A DNA stretch of 64,000 bases from Teratosphaeria epicoccoides (lineage: Eukaryota; Ascomycota; Dothideomycetes; Mycosphaerellales; Teratosphaeriaceae): NCBI GenBank assembly GCA_021401465.1, contig JADDMT010000006.1, positions 434,001-498,000 on the forward strand, given 5' to 3'. The first letter of the stretch is position 1; every line of letters begins with the position of its first letter. The notes under the pieces are model-generated. The model did not search any database. It saw only the letters and a program-made list of their open reading frames with translations, and had not been told where the DNA came from. Below are positions 10,524-21,493 of this stretch, one piece after another. Position numbers and translations under genes: made by a program.

Positions 10524-11283
10524 CGGGCGGAGTGTCGTAGCGGGTTGTGGTAGGTTACTTCCTCATGGCGACGGCGTTATGCTGGGTCTAGGGGTGGATC
10601 TTGAGATGTTGCCAGTTGTGAGTCCCCTCCATATATACCTCTCAATCAATCACGGCCGAGTCTCAAGATTGCATTTGCGGCAAAGTGCCACCATAAGTCA
10701 CTGACCTCGGACAGTCAATAATGTCAAAAAATGAACCAGTCACCAGCCGTCAAGCGCGTCAGCATTCGGTCCTGTCAACGCCCCTCAATGCCCACCAAAG
10801 TTACTGCTCTCGACCCTGTTCCTCTTAGAAACGGCTCGCCCTCGTCAACGCCATTTCTACCAAAAGCGTTTCTGACAAGCATCAATCATGTCAACGATCA
10901 GCCACCAGTCACGCCATTTGAACTGGCTACTCTGTCTGACTTACTTATCAGCTCGTGACTTGCCGAGTCGCGAGTTGATACGGCCACGATTGTTAGCAAA
11001 ACACATAGCGCAGGATCGGTTGACACCTAAAGGAGTGATGTTCTCAGATTTGACGGGTCAACTGGCAACTTGACAGATCAAGACCGGCTGATGGCAGCGT
11101 CACGAATGAAAGCCTATCACCGCCTCTGTCAAACTGGAGCGCGGTTATCACATGCCGAGCAACTTCACAAGTGCACAGACCACGTGAAATTTTCGCACGG
11201 TCTAGAAATTCAACAATCGAAAGTCCACATTTTTCCCTCACATACAAACTTCGCTTATACGCACCGGACTTCTCGACCGCCTT
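10524..11283. other. Intergenic, no gene recognised
   Basis: This stretch holds the 3' region of the upstream gene and the promoter of the DUF6604 gene. A CACGTG word at 11181-11186 lies about 100 bp before the next start codon. No repeat or RNA gene was recognised. Confidence 0.45.
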
Positions 11284-14118
11284 ATGGCACAGCAAAAGCG
11301 TAAGATGGCGACCAAGCCCACAAAACCCGAGATTGGTGGCCGTTGTGCCCTTTACAAGGCCGCACAGGCGCGTGTGGTGAGGTGGCTCGCATCGACGACC
11401 TCTTCGGTAAGTTCTCTAGAGACCGTCGACTCTGTGGAGTTGCTCCGGCTAGGCAGGCAGGCGGCGGCGAGTACGGTAGACATACCGCACAACATCATGG
11501 AGCTCCTCCGCGAAGTCATCGCCGGCAGGAGATACTGTGCCGACTGGTACGCAACGAGCGAGGTGAGTCTGACGCAGGACGTTGCAAAGAGCAACGAAGG
11601 CCACCGGGAATTCATTGGAGTGCTGGAAGAGCTCTACGATGTGCTGAGGGCGGGGCGGGAACAAAGACGCGCGGCGCGGCTGGCGGCTGCAAACGCGAGC
11701 AGTCCCGCTCCAAAAGAAGCGGTAACAAACGAGGACCCGCTCGCGAACATCTTCGCGCAACTCAACATCGAAGAGCCGTCGACGAATCCACTCGGCTCGG
11801 ACGAAAGTGCTGCAGGACCTACTGCAAAGCCACGTCGAGCTCGCAACGTGAAAGTCGACCCAGAGCAAGAGAAGCAGTTCGAGTTCTGCTGTTACGTCCA
11901 GGATCTGGAGGAGATCCGCAAGTATTGCCTGTCGACATGGCAACAGTACCACGATGGTGGGATCTCGTTCCTCGTGGCGAGCATGGTGACCAGTACCGCC
12001 TTCAGCGTGATGCGACAAAAGGAGGCAGATGTATACAAAGTCATCCCAGAGCTAGAGGATTACGACATGATCACAGAGAATCTGCGAGGCACGTTTAGTT
12101 GCTCATACCCGGGGGCACCAGCGCCAAGCTGGATTACTGATAAGGTTCCTGGGCTCGCCAACAAGTCATTGCTGTGGCTCTACGCCAACAGCAACGCAAA
12201 TCCGGGAGCTGGCGTTCTGGAAAATCTAGAAAAGTGTTATGAGGAAATGGCGGATCCGCCAGGCAGCCTGGAGGAGCTGAAACAGCTGATGCGTGATACG
12301 AACGACCTGCCTCCCGTTGACGGCAGCGTACACGACCTCGCCATCGGCCTCCTGGATCCCGCGAGAGAACTCAGGGCATTCATGTCGGGTGGCATGGCTA
12401 ATGTCAAGCGAGAAGACTTCCCTTCATCGCACGATCCGTACTTCCGAGAACTCTTCGTCTTCTTGAATACAGGGAGGGCGCCAGTGTGGTTTTTGTTTGC
12501 TACTCAAACCTACATGGACGTGTACGACCTGCTTGGCACCAGTGGCGGGATCGGCGCGCAGGAACTGAAAACGTTCAGGGAAACCACCACTTCTTCTATC
12601 AAGAGCGCGCGGGCTATGTGCCAAACAATGAAAGATGTCCCACTTTCAGCGCGGCAGTGTTTGGACCAGTTCGAAGAACGCAGTCTCAACCAATGCGCCT
12701 GCATCGTGAAAGCATTCAGGCGACTTTCGGGCGGAGATGGCAGCAAGAAAAAGCGACGTGGTCTTCTGGCTTATGTGGCACCCATGTATGGGCATTTGTT
12801 CATCTGCGTTGGACATCTTCAGCATGAGATGCTGCTCCGCAGAAGCTGGCTAAGCATGGCCATGGTCAACGCAGGCTTCTACTGCCTCGTCACCGCGCAT
12901 CTATACAAAACCATTCGCCACTATGGCTTAATGTCTGAATGGCGAGACATGGATTGGTTCATCAAACGCCATAGCCGTGACAAGCCACTCATCCCGGAAC
13001 TGCCCAGTCACGCTGACGGAATGGCCACGGTACGTCGCTACCTCATGGCTATGGGTGCAACAGTCACGACCGCGAGAGACATGACGACCGCGCCGTCAAG
13101 CAAAGCCATGAAGCGGGTAATGAGGCGAGATTGGAACCCTGTACGATTGATCGAAACAGGTTCTGAATATGAAGCACAGTACACGGCCAGGCTGGCAAGC
13201 GACCAGGCACTAGGCTTCGGGAGAGGTCACGTGCACGATGTGGTGCTCAATACCATGCATGAGAAGGCTGTAGCAAAGCAGAAAAAGAAGCAGAAGAGCA
13301 TGAAAAGACAAGCTGCGGCAGAAGAAATCGCGCAGCTCAGCTCTACAGGCATACAAATCATCGACTTCTACAAGGAGCACCTGCTTGCGGACGAGAAGGA
13401 ATTGCAATTCAACTATCTTGCTTTCTGGAAGGGTTGTGCCGAGATCCTGAAGAGCGTTCGCGAAGAGACGCTGCCCAAGCTGTCAAAGGATCGGCGCAAG
13501 ACAGCCGACAACATATGGCATGCAGTTGGCATGGTCCTAATGGACGGGGCAGACTTCACCACGTCCTCGAAACCGGTGGCTGAATCAGCGCTCGGTAAGG
13601 CTGCATCGATGCTGCAGCAATACGTCGACAGCTACGGGGATACGTGCAGCATAGTTGCTGAGAAGCAGTGTTCGGGAGGTATTGCGGAAGAAAGGAGGCC
13701 TTGCGATTGGATGCCGGGCAGCGAGAAGCAGAAGGAGAGGGGCCCGAGCTTGATGGAGACAGGTGACTATGATGGGGAGATACCCAAGATATCGGGGACC
13801 ATGCGAGCGTTGCGTTTGAGCACCGTCGACGAGGCTGCCGTGAGCAATGCGCTGTCGCTCGGTAGCGCCGAACACGCAGCGGCAATGACACGCGCGGCGA
13901 ACCCGACGCCAGACAACAGCGCGTTGCTGATAGGCACACCTACGCGCCACACGGCGGCGAACGAGAGCGCGGTGGACGATCCGCCGGTGGACAGCGCACC
14001 AGCAGACGGCGTTGCTGAAGCGGCGGCCTCCCCACTTGCGAGCGCGCGGGAGGCATTTGAGGCTCAACGCAAAGGGAAAGGAGGCAAGAAGGGCAAAAAG
14101 CTCTTCAGAAAGAGGTAG
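11284..14118 (+). CDS. DUF6604 domain-containing protein
   Basis: An open frame of 944 residues. The N-terminal 270 residues or so fit the fungal DUF6604 pattern: YKAAQARVVRWL at the start, a WYATSE-type helix, an alanine/proline linker, then FCCYVQDLEEIRKYC. The rest is alpha-helical with no recognised enzyme motif. The C-terminus ends in a lysine-rich tail (KGKGGKKGKKLFRKR) that could bind nucleic acid or act as a nuclear signal. A second methionine lies seven codons in, so the start could be 11305. A GTAAGT at 11407 with possible AG acceptors at 11452-11460 leaves open a small N-terminal intron; I kept the uninterrupted frame. Molecular function is unknown for this family. Confidence 0.75.
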   Translation: MAQQKRKMATKPTKPEIGGRCALYKAAQARVVRWLASTTSSVSSLETVDSVELLRLGRQAAASTVDIPHNIMELLREVIAGRRYCADWYATSEVSLTQDVAKSNEGHREFIGVLEELYDVLRAGREQRRAARLAAANASSPAPKEAVTNEDPLANIFAQLNIEEPSTNPLGSDESAAGPTAKPRRARNVKVDPEQEKQFEFCCYVQDLEEIRKYCLSTWQQYHDGGISFLVASMVTSTAFSVMRQKEADVYKVIPELEDYDMITENLRGTFSCSYPGAPAPSWITDKVPGLANKSLLWLYANSNANPGAGVLENLEKCYEEMADPPGSLEELKQLMRDTNDLPPVDGSVHDLAIGLLDPARELRAFMSGGMANVKREDFPSSHDPYFRELFVFLNTGRAPVWFLFATQTYMDVYDLLGTSGGIGAQELKTFRETTTSSIKSARAMCQTMKDVPLSARQCLDQFEERSLNQCACIVKAFRRLSGGDGSKKKRRGLLAYVAPMYGHLFICVGHLQHEMLLRRSWLSMAMVNAGFYCLVTAHLYKTIRHYGLMSEWRDMDWFIKRHSRDKPLIPELPSHADGMATVRRYLMAMGATVTTARDMTTAPSSKAMKRVMRRDWNPVRLIETGSEYEAQYTARLASDQALGFGRGHVHDVVLNTMHEKAVAKQKKKQKSMKRQAAAEEIAQLSSTGIQIIDFYKEHLLADEKELQFNYLAFWKGCAEILKSVREETLPKLSKDRRKTADNIWHAVGMVLMDGADFTTSSKPVAESALGKAASMLQQYVDSYGDTCSIVAEKQCSGGIAEERRPCDWMPGSEKQKERGPSLMETGDYDGEIPKISGTMRALRLSTVDEAAVSNALSLGSAEHAAAMTRAANPTPDNSALLIGTPTRHTAANESAVDDPPVDSAPADGVAEAAASPLASAREAFEAQRKGKGGKKGKKLFRKR

Positions 14119-14460
14119 CAGAGGCGTGGTGGGGAGCAGGAACCTGTGTTGTCAGCTAGACGCCTCGGGTCCAAGCCAGATGTCCCGGCATGTCAGCACC
14201 GTCCCTGCCTTACATACTGCGAGCACTGAGAATGAGCTAATGTCACTTGTAACTCACGCCCTGTGTTTCGAGACGTTGGTATTGTCGGTCACTCGATTGG
14301 TGATGCTTCGACATGGCTGACTGACTGACATGATACTGGTGCGGGTGATCGCTCTGTCAGCATCCTGGTGCATCGACAGATGACTGACACCGAAGTCTCG
14401 TGCTGACCTGGCACGCTCTCCTACCACCCTTCCTCCCGTTGCTGCGACCAACATCACCAC
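14119..14460. other. Intergenic between convergent genes
   Basis: This is the 3' flank shared by the DUF6604 gene and UFE1. A few short repeats of the word TGACTGACTGACA near 14320 are the only pattern seen. Confidence 0.4.
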
Positions 14461-15543
14461 CTAAAACACCAAGTCCCAGACCACCAGCACCCCGCTCAGC
14501 CCTACGGTCGCCCAGAAGAATGTCTGAGCCGTACTCCTCCTCTCACTCGCCTTCTTGAGCTCTCGATTCCCGCGCCCCAGATTCTCTGTCGTCAAAAACG
14601 AGTCTTGCACGAGCTGATCGATATGCTCGCTCTGCAGCTGGATATTGCTCACGAGCGTGCTCTGCAGCTCGCTGATTTCCCTGATACTCTTCTCGGCGGC
14701 GGAGATTTGGTCGAGCTGGCTGTTGTAGTGTTTGAGCATCGCGGTGTTTTCTTCTTCGAACAGTTGCTGTTGTTCTTGCGTGAGTTCAGGTGGGCGGTCA
14801 TCTCCTCGTGTTTGGTCTTCGAGGGCGGGGTTGTACCCGTTGGCCATGCTGCGTTTGCCCTTGCTAGCACTGAGACTGCTATTGAGGTCCCCGTCCTCAT
14901 CGGCGGCGTATGGAATGTGCTGTCCTTGTCGGGACTTGGAGAGGACAGATTTACTCTTTTCTACTTCCCGCCCGAGTCTGACTTCCATCATGCCCGCCTG
15001 AAGCATACCCGCTCCCTCCAGCTTCTTCTGCAGGTAGTAGATGACTGCCTCTCTATGCTCCTTGATCATCCGCCGTGCAGCTTCTTCTCTCTCCTCCACC
15101 TCCGTCTTTGCCGCGGGCGCATTGCCTGCTGCCCATCTCCCCAATGCACCCAGCCCGCCCTTCTGCCGTGTCCTGACTGCGATTTGAGATTCTGCATCGT
15201 AGCGCAAGTCCTCCGCCTGCTTCAGTTGCTGTACTGCCAAGTTCAGTTCGCGAATGAGTTGTTTGGACTGCGCGTCTATGGCATCTTTTTCTTTCTCGCT
15301 GAGGACTTTGTCACGGGCGTCGTGCCTTCCGTCTTGGGCTTTCCGACTCCTGCCTGGCGCTGCTGTGCTCAGGTAGGAAGGTCGCAATGATCGAAGTTCG
15401 CGGGTGAGATCTGCTATGCGCGAGTGCAGAGTGTGGGCTTCCTGGAGGAAGGTGTTGATGCGAGCGAGATCGTAGCGCTGTCGGACACACGGCTGAGCGT
15501 TCTTTTGCTGCAGGCACATGTTGAAATCGCGCGTGATCTCCAT
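14461..15543 (-). CDS. UFE1: Syntaxin-18-like ER SNARE Ufe1
   Basis: A 360-residue tail-anchored Q-SNARE of the Ufe1/syntaxin 18 family, which drives fusion of Golgi-derived COPI vesicles with the ER. The N-terminal region is helical and starts with a syntaxin-18-type segment. The SNARE motif spans about residues 255-335: LTQEQQQLFEEEN, then an EISELQSTLVSNIQLQSEHI-like heptad stretch, and GNRELKKASERR. A single C-terminal membrane helix follows (FFWATVGLSGVLVVWDLVF, about 340-360) with almost no luminal tail. The LTQEQ...GNRELKKA order is the best diagnostic. Only 193 bp separate its start from the divergent arylsulfotransferase-family gene, so they probably share a promoter. Confidence 0.88.
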   Translation of the reverse strand: MEITRDFNMCLQQKNAQPCVRQRYDLARINTFLQEAHTLHSRIADLTRELRSLRPSYLSTAAPGRSRKAQDGRHDARDKVLSEKEKDAIDAQSKQLIRELNLAVQQLKQAEDLRYDAESQIAVRTRQKGGLGALGRWAAGNAPAAKTEVEEREEAARRMIKEHREAVIYYLQKKLEGAGMLQAGMMEVRLGREVEKSKSVLSKSRQGQHIPYAADEDGDLNSSLSASKGKRSMANGYNPALEDQTRGDDRPPELTQEQQQLFEEENTAMLKHYNSQLDQISAAEKSIREISELQSTLVSNIQLQSEHIDQLVQDSFLTTENLGRGNRELKKASERRSTAQTFFWATVGLSGVLVVWDLVF

Positions 15544-15736
15544 AGTTGGGTGCTGGTGGTATGCTGAGCAATCACAATAATATCAGGGACTCTGCCGTGC
15601 CAGTGCGCGCTCACATCTTCTTGTGTAAATAAGTGCTGACTAAGCCCGGCCTCTCCCTGCAGTAGTACTCGCTTAATAATCCTCGTTTGATTTATCAAGG
15701 ACCCTGCATTTCTACAAAACCTTCCAGGCATATGAT

Positions 15737-17761
15737 ATGCATTTCGCACAGCATGAATGCCGGAGTTGCTCACACCATCGCCTCACAGCACGGGTGGTAC
15801 GGCTCGCTGTTCTCCTCTTCTCCCATCTGTCCAACTGCCTTGCTGCGGATCCGCAGGGTGGACCAGCTCCTTACGATGCCGCCCTCGATCAGGGCGCTCA
15901 AGGCACTCATCCCACTGTCTCTTTCGTGACGACCAAGCTCAAGGCGCCGAAGGTCAACTTTCCCACTTACACGTCAGAATGCTCCAATGGCTACTATCTC
16001 CTCACGCCCAAAGGCCACAAGGTCAAGGATCCCGGACCCATGATCTTGGACTCTCGAGGTGACCTTGTCTGGCTCCAGCGTTTCGACAACGCCTATGGAG
16101 GCCAAGCGTACCATCTTCAAGTCAACGGCGAGCATCTGGCCTTTTGGCTGGGCGACGACCGCATACGAGGTCATGGCAGTGGCCAATATCACTTGCTTGA
16201 CTCTAGCTATAATATCGTGAACCAAGTTGGGGCTACGAATGGCTTGTCTGCTGATCTTCACGAGTTCCTCATCACTTCCGAGAGCACCAATGTAGTCATG
16301 AGCTTCCATATCGCGCAACATGAAGTCCAGTCTGTGGGCAGGTGGTTCAAAGACGACTGGAACCAATTCATCTGGGACTGTGTGTTCCAAGAGATCGACG
16401 TAGTAACCGGGGAGACCAGGTTTCAATGGAGAGCTTCTGAGCATGTCAACCTGACCTCGACTTATCGCACACTCACCGATCCTCGGGTTGCGTCCATGGG
16501 CAATGGTGACGCTGGCACACGACAGAACCCGTTTGATTGGTTCCATATGAACTCCGTCGAGAAGGATGAAGACGGCAACTACCTGATATCTGCGCGCTAC
16601 ACGCACGCTATATACTATATCTCTGGCCGCGACGGCTCCATTATATGGATACTGGGAGGCAAAGACAACCGCTTCCAGGACATTACAGCCGGGCACGCAC
16701 TGAACTTTGCCTGGCAGCACGACGCTCGCTTTGTATCCTTCGAACATCTCACCAGTATCTACACACGAGCGGAAAAAACGGAGGGTTTCACCACGAGGTT
16801 GATGACTGTCTTCGACAACGCAGCAGATGACTGGGACTACACTTACGGACCAGCATACTCTCGCGGCATGCTTCTGGAAGTTACGTATCCGACGCCTGGG
16901 TCTGGCAAGGGCAAGGGCGAGACCATTGCAGAAGAAAATTTAGGTAAAATCCACAGCCCTAACAACGGGAATGAGAAGCTGTCGCCAGTAGATGCAGAGA
17001 AGCTGGGTCGCATGAATTCTCAAGACCCAGCTTACACCGTCCGTCTCGTACAATCATACATCCACCCGCAGAGAATCAGGTCAAGCGCTCAAGGTAGCAT
17101 GAGCCTAGTACACCATGCCCACGACACCGCCAGCAACGATGCACATATCCTCATTGGCTACGGCATAAACCCCGTCGTGGCCGAATACAGCTCTAACGGC
17201 ACGCTGCTCTGTGACCTGCGCTTTGGAGCCAAAAAAGGCTGGGAAACCGGCGACATTCAATCCTACCGCGCCTTCAAGATCCCAACACCCGCCTGGGTCG
17301 GTCGACCATCCTACCCGCCGGCGATTGCAAAGCAAGGCAACACAATCTACGCCAGCTGGAATGGCGCGACCGAAGTACGTGAGTGGCTGCTCCAAGCTTC
17401 CGCAGAGAGGCGAGTGGCGGAGGACGGCCTTTGGACGGATGTTACGAGGGTGCCGAGGACCCGCTTCGAGACAGCCATTGAGCTGCCAGGGGAGTGGCGG
17501 ACCGTGCGGAATTTGCGTATCACTGCTCTGGATAAGAATGGTCGGGTCCTGGAGCATGGCGTGAGTGACGTCTTGCAACCAGGCGTGTTGCGACTCGCCG
17601 CTGGACAGGTAGGTCTTGCAGACGACCGGATCGTGTATATGGCAGCTGCGTTGATGTTCGCGGTTTCTGCCTCGGTACTGCTATGCCTGGTCCGAGCGCT
17701 GCGACGATGTATGGGCAGACGGAGCGCTCCACGGCCTAGTGGCATATTGGCGAGACCGTAG
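15737..17761 (+). CDS. Arylsulfotransferase-family (ASST-like) membrane protein
   Basis: A 674-residue protein of the fungal arylsulfotransferase group (Pfam Arylsulfotran_2 type). A hydrophobic stretch at about residues 20-37 (RLAVLLFSHLSNCLA) looks like a signal peptide or anchor. The beta-propeller-like body includes GYYLLTPKG, MILDSRGDLVW, DCVFQEIDVVTGE, NPFDWFHMNSVEKDEDGNYLIS, ISGRDGSIIWILGGK and FAWQHDARF, the family's usual signature order. One membrane helix lies near the C-terminus (about 630-655), followed by a basic tail. The bacterial enzyme moves sulfate between phenols; activity in the fungal proteins is not established. A later methionine may be the true start. Confidence 0.85.
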   Translation: MHFAQHECRSCSHHRLTARVVRLAVLLFSHLSNCLAADPQGGPAPYDAALDQGAQGTHPTVSFVTTKLKAPKVNFPTYTSECSNGYYLLTPKGHKVKDPGPMILDSRGDLVWLQRFDNAYGGQAYHLQVNGEHLAFWLGDDRIRGHGSGQYHLLDSSYNIVNQVGATNGLSADLHEFLITSESTNVVMSFHIAQHEVQSVGRWFKDDWNQFIWDCVFQEIDVVTGETRFQWRASEHVNLTSTYRTLTDPRVASMGNGDAGTRQNPFDWFHMNSVEKDEDGNYLISARYTHAIYYISGRDGSIIWILGGKDNRFQDITAGHALNFAWQHDARFVSFEHLTSIYTRAEKTEGFTTRLMTVFDNAADDWDYTYGPAYSRGMLLEVTYPTPGSGKGKGETIAEENLGKIHSPNNGNEKLSPVDAEKLGRMNSQDPAYTVRLVQSYIHPQRIRSSAQGSMSLVHHAHDTASNDAHILIGYGINPVVAEYSSNGTLLCDLRFGAKKGWETGDIQSYRAFKIPTPAWVGRPSYPPAIAKQGNTIYASWNGATEVREWLLQASAERRVAEDGLWTDVTRVPRTRFETAIELPGEWRTVRNLRITALDKNGRVLEHGVSDVLQPGVLRLAAGQVGLADDRIVYMAAALMFAVSASVLLCLVRALRRCMGRRSAPRPSGILARP

Positions 17762-17842
17762 CGCGCGATGTAGAAGGACGGGTGTCTTTCGACAAAGTCG
17801 CCTCATTTCTATGCTGGCGAACAACAAGAGAAGAGAGAGCGC

Positions 17843-18868
17843 TCAGTCGCCCCATAAGATTTTGGAGACTGGTGTGATGGCCCCTGATCCAGGACCTGTG
17901 TTCGCCTTTTCCTGATCCAGACCATTGCTTTCCACCATACCTGGATTGAACAAGAACGACATTGTCACGACAAGCTTCACAACAGCTGTCAATAACAGAC
18001 CCACGGCCGCATCAGCCTTGATCGCTGCGGCGCCAATGAAGCATCCGGCGAGCAAGCTCGTGTAGAACAACATCCGCCGATTCCTGGCCGGGTTCTTCAC
18101 CTTGAAAAGATTCGGGTCGTTGCTCAGCTGCACCATAGTACCCGTGACCATCGTCGTATTCAATTCAGCCAACCCCACTCCCACTGCCATCGCAATCTGA
18201 CCCGAGCTGGCGAACGAAAGCAACGCCACGATTGGTAGTGCAGGGCCACCGGCCCGGACACGCGGCGCCCAGTGACGGGTGGCCGTGGCTCCTAGGACAA
18301 GCAGCACCTGGAAGAAGTTCATTGCGATCAACCATGCGCGACGGCGTTGTTTAAGATGCCGCCCGATGTGCCCAAAGAACGCTGCGCCGAGGACGAAGCA
18401 GCTCAGACTTACTCCGACGTTTTCTTCGACCCGTGGCCCAAGAGCTGAACTCCGAAGAACATAGAGGGCGAGAAAGAGCGTGTTCCCGGTCTGCTTGGTG
18501 GTGAAGACTTGGTACGTAGTGAAGGTGATCGCATCCTGAATACCCGTGCTTAGTGTGATGAGTATCAGCTGGGCCTCTAATACGTGGTCTTTGGCGACTT
18601 CTTGAGAGAAGAAGGTCCGCCAGGCGTGTCGGGAGGGTAGCCAGTTTTTGCGTTTTTCCTGGAAGTCGTCAGGCGACTGCTCGTCCTCACCGACGCCTTG
18701 TAGACCGTAGATGTCGTTCGTCTGCCTGGTTGGTGAAGCCGCCACTTCTTGTTGATGAGCACGGTCAGTAGCCACGCGCTGCAGGCGCCTTGGGAGGTCG
18801 AATGCAACTTGTCTTTCGGTCGGTGTCTGGTGCGCTCTAATGTCCTCACTGAACCTTGGGGACGCCAT
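17843..18868 (-). CDS. DUF1275 (YoaK-like) integral membrane protein
   Basis: A 341-residue protein with a hydrophilic N-terminus of about 90 residues. About six membrane helices follow, with the DUF1275 signature: GIQDAITFTTYQVFTTKQTGN in the first helix pair, then SSGQIAMAVGVGLAELNTTMVTGTM. Length and motif order match fungal members of the family (UPF0700). The transported or bound substrate is unknown. It is convergent with the arylsulfotransferase-family gene, with 81 bp between stop codons, so the 3' ends may overlap. Confidence 0.88.
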   Translation of the reverse strand: MASPRFSEDIRAHQTPTERQVAFDLPRRLQRVATDRAHQQEVAASPTRQTNDIYGLQGVGEDEQSPDDFQEKRKNWLPSRHAWRTFFSQEVAKDHVLEAQLILITLSTGIQDAITFTTYQVFTTKQTGNTLFLALYVLRSSALGPRVEENVGVSLSCFVLGAAFFGHIGRHLKQRRRAWLIAMNFFQVLLVLGATATRHWAPRVRAGGPALPIVALLSFASSGQIAMAVGVGLAELNTTMVTGTMVQLSNDPNLFKVKNPARNRRMLFYTSLLAGCFIGAAAIKADAAVGLLLTAVVKLVVTMSFLFNPGMVESNGLDQEKANTGPGSGAITPVSKILWGD

Positions 18869-20228
18869 GGCAGGTACTGACGTTGGTTAAAGCTGGAGGC
18901 AAAGGATGATTGGAGAACAATTAGCATTGTATCATGTTCAACACAACTGGATGTGAACTTAAATCTGAGAACAGCCTGTAGATCGACCAACGGCCTCGGT
19001 CATAGCAAAGGCGCGTATGACACCATGCCAAGACTCCCATACTTGTTGGCAGGCCTCATAGCAGCAGCGGCAAGCGGGTTGGGTTGAGAAGTTGCCAAGA
19101 GCAACAATTGACATAACTTGCTTCACTACTGCGAGAGCCTGTGCACGCGAAGCAGGGGTCTCGAGGCTGCAGTGTACTGCGTGCGACAAGTTTTGATGGT
19201 GTTTCATACACCACATGTTGTTCAGTGTGCAGACTATATGCTCTGGAATATAAAAAGAGAGGTGCCGTGCCTGTTGATTCGACCTTGCTTGAAGTACGCC
19301 AAGTGATCGACGGTTGATCGACCGGACCGAGAGGTCAGGGACTCAGCCCCTGCCAAGTTTCGCTTGTGTCCAGGGGTGATCAATCGACATGGACTTGGCC
19401 AACCAACACAAATCGAACTAAGTCTTGCTCGCGACGACATTTGCTGAAGCGCAGAAGAACAATAATCGTTCGTGCCTTACACGTCAGCCTCGAATAGTGC
19501 AGAAACGGGATTGCGCGTTGGTAGTTGCAGCTGCTTGGCAGCTTCACATGTATAGATTGTGCGTCGAGAGCATGCGTAAGTGAGCCAAAACATATATTAC
19601 TCTCCACTCTGGCTGGCCTTCAAGTGCGAATTGCATATGCGGTTGAGGTCCCTTTCAAATTGAGAGGCTACTCAACCGATGGATAATTCATTCATACACC
19701 GAGTCGGATGCGCGCATCATCGACTTTCCCTTGCAGTCCTTCGGTGCGGTGCCCGTAGTTGTGGGCCCGGCATCCCGGGCTTGTTACATCCGTAGTTTCG
19801 TGCCTTTCATCTAGTGTACCAACGATGAGGCTTCGTCTGACAGAAGTATCAGAGCTGAGCGTCAGGCTTCCAGATATTCGGGAATGCCAAGCTGCGCAAT
19901 ACTCCGGTACCACTCTTGGCGATAATCACGCGCGTCGTTGCGAGCCCCTAGCATACTAAGCCGCGGATCGCAACCGTGCACTCCATACCTATGACAAGAC
20001 CTTCTCGGACCCCGGGTTTCTTCGAGTCATGAGAAATAGAGGGCGTCACAGTGACTGATTGGTCTCTTCGAGTGGGTCGATTGTATGAGACCCAAGTACT
20101 CCGTGTCATACCTGCCGCCCGCGGTGCAACTTGGCAAACGTGCACAGCAAACTATCAATACTGTCCCAGGAGATGGTTCCCACGATGTTATCAGATCTTC
20201 AAGCATGATGCCGCGCATCATCGAAAGC
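18869..20228. other. Intergenic, 1.36 kb, no gene recognised
   Basis: Open frames here are short and mutually overlapping, and none resembles a known protein. The stretch contains the upstream region of the DUF1275 gene and the 3' flank of the SRP receptor beta gene. No tRNA-like TPsiC box or clear repeat was found by eye. Confidence 0.4.
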
Positions 20229-21159
20229 TCAAAGGTTATCGCCAATCCAGTCCCACCACGCATCCACGTTGCCGACTTGCTCGCCGTTTTTCACGTCGCC
20301 GCCGATAACCCTTATATCGACACCGTGCTCCTCCATCTGCAAGAACTTGAAGTTCTCAGCTCCGGACTCGCCAAGCCAATTCGCTTCTTCATCGCCTCCT
20401 GCTTCATCGTCCAAGCCTATGCCGCTGTCCAGCAAACCTTTGCTCCGTGTTTGCCTGACCTTCGCAATCTCAGACTCCAGTTTCGCTTGTACCAGAGTTG
20501 TAGGCAAACTTGTGAACACGTCCTGCTTGTTTGCAGCCACCAACACAGGCACTGACGTAGTCTTGGATGTCTTTCCTTGAGTGTGACGCTTCTGTAATAC
20601 CAGAAGCACATCATGAAGATATTCCGCTGCTTCGATCAAGCCGGCTGCGGAGCTCAATGCTGCACTGTCAACCATGAATACCAAGCCCTTCAAGGCCCTC
20701 TCGCCGCGAAGTGGAAGGAAGCCGTGGTCCCGCAGCTTGCCATGTCCGGGCGTGTCCAGGAGTAGAAATTTAGGTCGCGCTCTTGAAGATGTGTCATTTT
20801 CGGACCTGTAGCGGTCCCCACGGGCTTTTTTGGAAGCAGGTAGCTGACAGACAGCTGTTTGCGGCTCTTGAGATGTGTGGGTGGCAGAAGGTGTCCCATT
20901 AGCGAACTTCGTGGCAGTCTGTCAGCATCAACCCGTCAGGGAGTGCGCGTGATCTACCCACGAGGGTCAACAAGCTGGTCTTGCCGGCTCCGCTTGGTCC
21001 TACAAGAAGCACGGTTGGAAGCTCCTTTGCAACAGCTTTCCGGTACAGGTAGGTATGGATCAAAATGGGTATGAGCAAGCTGATGAACAGTGTCACGAAT
21101 ATGGCAGAGATCGAGGGCGAGAAGCTCCATGTGAGCCACTCCTCGAACGCGCCGGCCAT
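20229..21159 (-). CDS. SRP102: Signal recognition particle receptor subunit beta
   Basis: A membrane-anchored Ras-like GTPase that holds the SRP receptor at the ER for co-translational targeting. Exon 1 is 20962-21159 and exon 2 is 20229-20906. A 55-nt intron (donor GTGGGT, acceptor GAAG) separates them and restores one frame of 291 residues. The N-terminal membrane helix covers about residues 15-40. The P-loop is GPSGAGKTSL, the switch II region is DTPGHGKLR, and the G4 motif is ANKQD; the order is the usual one for the family. An acidic insertion (SGIGLDDEAGGDEEA) lies between G4 and G5. The C-terminus WWDWIGDNL is typical of the fungal protein. The join puts TL before FANGTPSATHTSQEP, which fits family members. 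Confidence 0.9.
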
Positions 21160-21493
21160 GATGCGAATGGGATAAGTCCTGCCTCGTGATCACTGATCAT
21201 GTGTATGGAAGAGTTTCGGAGCTCGAGGCCGACGGTTCGGCGCGTGCGTGCCCTGAGATTCGAGATCTTACGTCTCGGATTGTGTAGGTAGGTAGGTAAT
21301 TAGTAGGGGAGGCATGTGGGCCACAGCACTTCAGCTCCATGACGAAGTGATAGAGCATGGGAGCTGCATGTGTGCTGAGGGCATCAACATCTATCCAATG
21401 CTTGATGCAACATTAGACGTTCGAGCTAAGTCAATTCACTTCCAACCCTCTTGTTCATTTAGACAACTCGCCCGTACCTCCACTTGGATCAGA
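21160..21493. other. Intergenic with short GTAG microsatellite
   Basis: This is the upstream region of the SRP receptor beta gene. It contains a short (GTAG)n tetranucleotide run around 21285-21297. Nothing else was recognised. Confidence 0.5.

Noticed and set aside
14605..15390. 261-codon hydrophobic frame opposite UFE1
   Set aside because: Antisense of coiled-coil codons gives leucine-rich pseudo-membrane sequence; UFE1 motifs settle the strand.
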